Positions 18,049-22,639 of a DNA stretch of 22,639 nt are shown piece by piece. The stretch is from Clostridiales bacterium (GTDB lineage: Bacteria > Bacillota > Clostridia > Oscillospirales > Oscillospiraceae). Under the pieces are notes generated by a model. It had not been told where the DNA came from. It did not search any database and worked only from the letters and a program-made list of their open reading frames with translations. Position 1 is the first letter of the stretch. Every line of letters begins with the position of its first letter. Location of the stretch: NCBI GenBank assembly GCA_004556965.1, contig SFFE01000019.1, positions 1-22,639 on the forward strand, read 5' to 3'. Made by a program: the position numbers and the translations under genes.

Positions 18049-18463
18049 ATTGTCAAGCCGGAATTTTACAGTTTCTTTCCGTGAATAAGATGTAATTATG
18101 TAAACGGATTTTGAATTTTCAGTTTGAACAAAATGCGTTTCAAGGATTTCAAGTTATATACAAATATGAAAAAACAGATTGATATTCAACGAGAAATCAA
18201 ATGTTGAAAAGTCTGTTGAGAATGTTTATAACTCATTGAAAAACTTTTCAGTCAAAAAATTATGTCTTCTGAATGTCACATCTTTGTAAGAAAAATATTA
18301 TTTGTGGCGCCGGAAAAGCGCTGAAAAATAAAGCATCTTTTCTGGCTTCGGTTACAGTGCAAATTTTGAACAAGCGACGAAAGAAGACCAAATTCGACAA
18401 AAGCATACAATCGGGCACATTTTTTCCTGCAATAATACAAATGGTAATCAAAAAGAATTTTTG
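18049..18463. other. A/T-rich intergenic region, no gene recognised
   Basis: This stretch of about 415 bases is visibly richer in A and T than everything to its left. Open frames near 18260-18467 on both strands lack ribosome sites and resemble no known protein. Short complementary pieces are present, for example TGAAAAGT (18205-18212) with ACTTTTCA (18243-18250), and the local hairpin TGAAAA/TTTTCA at 18237-18250. None has a T tract that would make it a terminator. No transposase relic or long repeat was seen. Confidence 0.55.
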
Positions 18464-18492
18464 TTGACTTTCTGCCGCCGCTGTGCTAGAAT
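18464..18492 (+). promoter_or_regulatory. Promoter of tRNA-Thr
   Basis: TTGACT (18464-18469) and TAGAAT (18487-18492) are separated by 17 bases, with TGC just before the -10 as an extended element. The tRNA starts 21 bases after the -10. Confidence 0.82.
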
Positions 18493-18512
18493 ATGCAAGC
18501 TGTGAGAAATAC

Positions 18513-18588
18513 GCTAGTGTAGCTCAGTCGGTAGAGCAGCTGATTCGTAATCAGCAGGTCGTGTGTTCGAGTCACATCACTAGCTCCA
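18513..18588 (+). tRNA. tRNA-Thr (anticodon CGT)
   Basis: The 76 bases form a full cloverleaf. The acceptor stem is GCTAGTG with CACTAGC, the D arm is GCTC/GAGC, and the anticodon stem is GCTGA/TCAGC with loop TTCGTAA. The anticodon CGT is at 18546-18548. The T arm is GTGTG/CACAT (one G-U pair) with loop TTCGAGT. The discriminator is T and CCA is encoded at 18586-18588. It decodes ACG. Confidence 0.96.
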
Positions 18589-18629
18589 GCAAAAAGCCCT
18601 AGAACTTCAATGGTTCTAGGGCTTTTTGC
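18589..18629 (+). terminator. Intrinsic terminator after tRNA-Thr
   Basis: A perfect 17-base-pair inverted repeat, 18589-18605 with 18613-18629, surrounds a seven-base loop. The stem has A residues on the left arm and T residues on the right, so it is nearly symmetric and could also stop transcription coming from the right. Confidence 0.92.
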
Positions 18630-18956
18630 ATGCCAAATTTATGTGGAAATTCGGAAACCAGCATGCCAATTTGGTGCTTAAATAGCGCTGGATGTTGCAC
18701 CACAATCGAAAGATCTATGGTTCTGAAAACGGAGATTCTTTTAAAAATCTGCAGTTCAAAGAAGATGAAAACAGGAGAAACAACGTTAAGCCGGGTTCCG
18801 ATCTGTTCTCAGAATCTCTAAAACACATCTTAAAATTTTGTCGATTCCGCCACAATTACAAAAATACGAAAAAACTTGTCCAATTTCCGACTGGTTGCGA
18901 CATATAAGAAATAGAGAGGAATCATAATAATTTCTTATGAACTGAGGAGGAAGTAT
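18630..18956. other. Leader region upstream of the RHS gene, no gene recognised
   Basis: About 327 A/T-rich bases separate the tRNA terminator from the large surface-protein gene. Short open frames (18630-18821 and 18692-18907) have no ribosome site and no family resemblance. The promoter of the next gene should be here. TTGTCC at 18876-18881 followed by an ATATAA-like element near 18902-18908 is the best candidate, but the spacing is poor. CATGCCAA-like octamers near 18629 and 18661 form a short, probably chance repeat. Confidence 0.5.
18904..18938. promoter_or_regulatory. Inverted repeat in the leader of the RHS gene
   Basis: ATAAGAAAT (18904-18912) and ATTTCTTAT (18930-18938) are perfect nine-base complements separated by 17 bases. 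They end five bases before the GAGGAGG ribosome site at 18944-18950. The repeat could be a protein-binding operator or a leader RNA hairpin. An A/T-only dyad of this size in A/T-rich DNA may also be chance. Confidence 0.35.
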
Positions 18957-21900
18957 ATGCGAAGCAAAATAGGGAGACAGGTATTGTCATTTGTATTGTC
19001 TATTGTTTTTGTGCTGGAACTTGTTCCGGCATCTGCGCTGGCAGTTGGATCCAATTCCGATCTGACAGAAGAGACGGAAGCCACGGATGTGTTAGGAACT
19101 GAGGAGACAGCCTGCGTGATCGGAGAAATGGATGAGCTGAGAGAGGAAGCGGTCAAACACTTTCGCATGAGCGATGGCAGCTTTCTTGCCGTCCAATACG
19201 ACGGGCCGGTCCATTATCAGGACACAGACGGCGAATGGCAGAATATTGACAACACGCTGCAGCGCAGCGGCGACCGGTATGTGGCGCAAAACGGAGCTGT
19301 GTCCAAGTCCTTTGCTGCATCGCCAGACAGCGGTTTGCTGTTCGAAACCAGCTATCAGGAGTGTTCAATCGGCATGTCACTGGTGACCCAGATTTCCGGA
19401 ATAACGCCTGTGCCGACGCCAACACCCGGTCTGGAGATCATGACGGGGGATGAAGACACAGCGGCGGAAACCGAGCAGACGGAAGATCGTGCTGCATCGG
19501 AAAACGTGGAACTGTCAGAGAGCGCTGCAGACGAGGAAGTCAGTGCGTCCACAGCGGCAGCCGAGCTGGAAGAAATGGAGGAAACCGTCGTCGATTCGGA
19601 AACCATCGCAGAGGAAACCGTTCGCTTTGTTCCAATGGAGGTGCGCAATGTGCAGGCTCAGGTGGAGAATCCTGAGCAGGCTGCAAACGTGACAGAGCAA
19701 GCAACGACGGAGCAGATGATTACGCCGGACAAGCTTACCTCCAGTGTGCAGTACGCCAACATTCTGGAGAACACAGATTTTGTTTATCAAAATCACGGTT
19801 ATGACGTCAAGGAAAGCATCGTCATCAAGCGGCAGCAGAATACATACTCCTATTCATTTGCACTGAATCTGAACGGCCTGACCCCGACACTGGAAGCGGA
19901 CGGATCGGTTCTTTTGGTGGATGCGGACGGCGCCGGCATCTTTGAAATTCCTGCACCCTATCTGCAGGATGCGGATGGCGAAGTGTCTTTTGATGCAGCA
20001 TATGCGCTGACGCAGATAACGGATGGGTATGTTCTGACGGTCACTGTAGACCCTGCATGGCTCAACGCGGAAGAGCGTGCATTTCCGGTGACCCTCGATC
20101 CTACGGTTCGCCTCGTTGCAAACAGTTATACGTCCAAGCTGACCTTCACGTATGTAAATTCCGGATCGCCGAGCGAAGCGCATTTTGGCTATCAGACTAT
20201 GTATATAGGGAAAAGCGGAAGTAACGTACTTGAGGCCTATATGGGAGTGGATAACCTTCCGCAGATCGACAGTAACTGCCAAATCGTAGGGGCCAGTGTG
20301 CACCTGTATCAGTGGAACTACTCCGGATATGTGGATTTGCCCATTTACGCATATCAGGTCAGCACAGCAAAACCGAGCAGCTACGCGACCTATAATACAT
20401 GGATGCGTAACATTACTTGGAATAACCGTCCGGCACATGAAACCACGATCCTTGACTACCAGATGGCACATGTCAATGGCAGCGGCTATATCAGCTTTGA
20501 CCTGACAAAAGCCGTACAAAACTGGTATATCGACACGTCGCTGCCGTGCGCGATTGCCCTCGCTTCAGACGGAGCGCACGCCGCCAACAGCCAAATTTAT
20601 GCCTACGCATCACAATGCGCTCCGATCTTAGCGATCCAATACCGCAATATGATAGGCTTAGAGGATTACTATACGTATCAGTCCTTCGGAGTAGGCAGGG
20701 CCGGGACGATGTATCTCAGCGACCATACCAATTCGCTGACGATTGCGCGCACAGATGTTTCCCTCAATCTGGATCCGGCGCCGTTTTCTCTTACGTATTA
20801 CTACAATTCCGGCAACCGTGGATCTTATTTTGACGATGGTTATGTCGGCGTGAATACGTGCAGCTATGACACCATGCGTGTGGGCTCCGGATGGAAGCTG
20901 TCCGTACAGCAGACAGTAGTAGAAAAAACACTTGAAAACGACACCTATCTGATTTATGCCGATGCCGACGGAACCGAGCACTATTTTTCACAAGACGCCT
21001 CCGGCAACTACGTGGACGAGGACGGTCTTGGGCTGAAAATCTCCGTTTCCACCAGCGGCGGCAACACAATTTACACAATGACGGATACCGACGCCTATAA
21101 CACGTGGGTATTCCATAACGGGTATCTCATCTCGCAGACCGACAACAATTTCAATGCCATCTATATCGCCTATAATGGCAATGCGTACAGCGATACGAGC
21201 AGCGCCTGGAAGCCTGTCAAGGGCAGTGCCAACCGGATCACGACGGTAGTACAAAACACAAACGGCGGCGGCCTTGTTACGGTAGCCAGCATGACCTACA
21301 ACAGCAGCGATCAGCTGACGGCTATTGAGGACTACGCCGGACGTACCATTCATTACAGTTACAGCGGCGTATACCTCACCGGCGTTACCTATCCGGACGG
21401 TACGGCCGTGTCCTATGAATATTCGAACGGGGCATGGCTTTCCGCGCTCTATGATTCGGAGAGCAATTATGGCGTGGAGATGACCTACAGTGTACATGAC
21501 GAAGGGCAGTTCTATCGGCAAACCGTGAATCAGGTGAAGGAATTTACGCAGGTCAACAATGCCCGGGTCTATGGGAATCAGTTCCACGCCTATCGCAATT
21601 CGGGCCATTTGACCTCCTGCCGCTATTATGGAGCCGACCAAACGGCAGACACGGCGGACGACCTCGTGGTGTACAACGTGCTGGACCACTATGGACGCAC
21701 GATCACCAGCTACACCACGGACTACCAGAAGGAAAAGCTTCTGGGCGTAACAGCCGGGGCATACAAAGCCAATGGTGCGACGTCGGCCACGAACAACCGC
21801 CTGACGAAGGCGGCAAGCTCGGGCCAGCACGTGGAAAACCTCCTGCTCAACAGCGGAATGGAATATACCGTTGACGAATTGGGCACACCCAGTGACTGGG

Positions 21901-22466
21901 AAAAGAAGTGCTCGCGGGATGACATAGAGGTCACAAATGCAGCGGTTGGCAGCACCTTCACATTTTCCGGTAAAACGGTTCAGGCGCACACCGGTCAGGG
22001 CCTGCTGAAAGCCTATATTGGAAATGTCAACACAACAGCGGAGGATTACAGTGCACTCCGGCAGAGCGTCCAGTTGACGCAGGGCGTCACCTATACGTTT
22101 TCCGCGTATGTGAACACCTATACCGTGAATCAGTTTGGAGATGGCTGCGGCGCATATATTGGCTTCCAGAATCATACGGAAGGTATGGACTTCGTGGAAA
22201 AAAGCGAGCTCATCGACTACAGGACGAACCCCGGCATTGAAAACGGCTGGGAGCGGCTGAGCGTATCGTTCACGCCTGACGCAGACGGCGCGTACTATCT
22301 GGTGGTCGGTATGCAGGGGGCGCAGGGCATCGCGGCGTTTGACGACGTGCAGCTGGAAGTGGGGGACACCGTTTCGAGCGTGAACCTGCTGCAAAACTGG
22401 TTCGCGGGCAGGTGCTGCATATTTCGGGGGCTTCGAGCGCGGACAAGCAGGTTTCCCAGAACGTGA
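18957..22466 (+). CDS. Large secreted DNRLRE/RHS-repeat surface protein, frame broken near 22400
   Basis: The open frame gives 1169 residues. A signal peptide (about 1-30, ending ASALA) is followed by a domain with VHYQDTDGEWQNIDNTL that commonly begins such proteins. Next come a short PTPTP linker and an acidic Glu/Thr/Ala-rich linker (about 160-250). A DNRLRE domain spans about 384-538 (YTSKLTFTYVNSGSP, ITWNNRP, FDLTKAVQNWY). An RHS-type shell region starts near 608 (FSLTYYYNSGNRG), with YD-repeat-like units near 780-830 (YAGRTIHYSYSGVYLTGVTYPDG). A carbohydrate-binding-like beta-sandwich lies at about 960-1130. Such proteins are exported and often carry variable C-terminal toxins, which would lie beyond the window. 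The ATG follows GAGGAGG by six bases. From about residue 1148 the residues no longer look like the family, indicating a frameshift. Confidence 0.88.
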   Translation: MRSKIGRQVLSFVLSIVFVLELVPASALAVGSNSDLTEETEATDVLGTEETACVIGEMDELREEAVKHFRMSDGSFLAVQYDGPVHYQDTDGEWQNIDNTLQRSGDRYVAQNGAVSKSFAASPDSGLLFETSYQECSIGMSLVTQISGITPVPTPTPGLEIMTGDEDTAAETEQTEDRAASENVELSESAADEEVSASTAAAELEEMEETVVDSETIAEETVRFVPMEVRNVQAQVENPEQAANVTEQATTEQMITPDKLTSSVQYANILENTDFVYQNHGYDVKESIVIKRQQNTYSYSFALNLNGLTPTLEADGSVLLVDADGAGIFEIPAPYLQDADGEVSFDAAYALTQITDGYVLTVTVDPAWLNAEERAFPVTLDPTVRLVANSYTSKLTFTYVNSGSPSEAHFGYQTMYIGKSGSNVLEAYMGVDNLPQIDSNCQIVGASVHLYQWNYSGYVDLPIYAYQVSTAKPSSYATYNTWMRNITWNNRPAHETTILDYQMAHVNGSGYISFDLTKAVQNWYIDTSLPCAIALASDGAHAANSQIYAYASQCAPILAIQYRNMIGLEDYYTYQSFGVGRAGTMYLSDHTNSLTIARTDVSLNLDPAPFSLTYYYNSGNRGSYFDDGYVGVNTCSYDTMRVGSGWKLSVQQTVVEKTLENDTYLIYADADGTEHYFSQDASGNYVDEDGLGLKISVSTSGGNTIYTMTDTDAYNTWVFHNGYLISQTDNNFNAIYIAYNGNAYSDTSSAWKPVKGSANRITTVVQNTNGGGLVTVASMTYNSSDQLTAIEDYAGRTIHYSYSGVYLTGVTYPDGTAVSYEYSNGAWLSALYDSESNYGVEMTYSVHDEGQFYRQTVNQVKEFTQVNNARVYGNQFHAYRNSGHLTSCRYYGADQTADTADDLVVYNVLDHYGRTITSYTTDYQKEKLLGVTAGAYKANGATSATNNRLTKAASSGQHVENLLLNSGMEYTVDELGTPSDWEKKCSRDDIEVTNAAVGSTFTFSGKTVQAHTGQGLLKAYIGNVNTTAEDYSALRQSVQLTQGVTYTFSAYVNTYTVNQFGDGCGAYIGFQNHTEGMDFVEKSELIDYRTNPGIENGWERLSVSFTPDADGAYYLVVGMQGAQGIAAFDDVQLEVGDTVSSVNLLQNWFAGRCCIFRGLRARTSRFPRT

Positions 22467-22639
22467 AGATCAACCAAGACTCGGACGTGACGTTCCTGCT
22501 TTCCGGCTGGGGGTGCGCAGACTCGGTGCCGTTTTACGCAAAGGAAGACGGGACGTATGAGCGCTTTTTCGGCCTGATCGCCAAGATCACGTATACGGAC
22601 AACACGACGGAGAACCACTATGTGCCGTTCGACGCGTCG
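22409..22639 (+). pseudogene. Continuation of the RHS gene in a shifted frame, runs off the window
   Basis: Reading from 22409 in another frame gives 77 codons without a stop to the window edge. The translation begins GQVLHISGASSADKQVSQNV when the preceding bases are adjusted by one. It resembles the second half of the carbohydrate-binding-like module just upstream (HTGQGLLKAY, then an SVQLTQG-type strand). It is therefore the true continuation of the preceding gene after a frame break, not a separate gene. Whether the break is real or an assembly error cannot be decided here. Confidence 0.75.

Noticed and set aside
18260..18467. Small open frames on both strands in the A/T-rich spacer
   Set aside because: Neither has a ribosome site or recognisable protein features, and such frames arise by chance.
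18560..18588. An att-site duplication of the tRNA-Thr 3' end
   Set aside because: No second copy of the tRNA end and no integrase gene was seen between the tRNA and the right edge.

Overview
The window looks like chromosome from a moderately GC-rich, Gram-positive anaerobe of the Clostridia, most likely a gut Oscillospiraceae-type bacterium. This is inferred from Firmicutes-style sigma-A promoters and strong GGAGG ribosome sites, encoded CCA ends on both tRNAs, the family content (YitT, SdpI, COG2509 dehydrogenase, iron-type alcohol dehydrogenase, UPF0758/RadC), and a long DNRLRE/RHS surface protein. No marker that fixes the species is present.

Left end (1-916): the first 13 codons of a minus-strand gene run off the edge. 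A GC-rich stretch with no convincing gene follows, then a minus-strand SdpI-family membrane protein. A textbook promoter at 826-854 then drives the plus-strand cluster.

Topoisomerase cluster (917-7466): ParE-like ATPase subunit, a small membrane zinc-ribbon protein, ParC-like cleavage subunit, a YitT-family membrane protein, and a lipoprotein with a transglutaminase-like fold whose catalytic Cys appears to be Ser. Gaps are short and no internal terminator is visible, so this reads as one transcription unit. It is followed by tRNA-Gly(GCC), with its own promoter and terminator.

Middle (7724-10448): two single-gene units, an FAD-dependent dehydrogenase of the COG2509 type and an iron-dependent alcohol dehydrogenase. 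Each ends in a clear hairpin terminator.

Genome-maintenance operon (10486-18048): uvrB, a DUF5131 (Gp37/Gp68, three-Cys) protein, polA, rimI, tsaD and radC. They are tightly packed with overlaps at four of the five junctions and end at one terminator. The promoter lies partly inside the preceding terminator hairpin. UvrB and PolA both act in nucleotide-excision repair. RimI and TsaD are a commonly linked pair for ribosomal-protein acetylation and tRNA t6A modification. The DUF5131 gene, a family better known from phages and mobile elements, sits inside this housekeeping unit and is the most interesting lead.

Right end (18049-22639): composition becomes visibly A/T-rich around tRNA-Thr(CGT). 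A very large secreted DNRLRE/RHS protein gene then starts at 18957 and leaves the window. Near 22400 its frame breaks: the open frame ends at 22466, while family-like sequence continues in another frame to the edge. Comparison with the preceding carbohydrate-binding-like module suggests one out-of-frame deletion of roughly 45 codons, either real or an assembly artefact.

No insertion sequence, CRISPR array, prophage module or wholly unknown multigene system was recognised.
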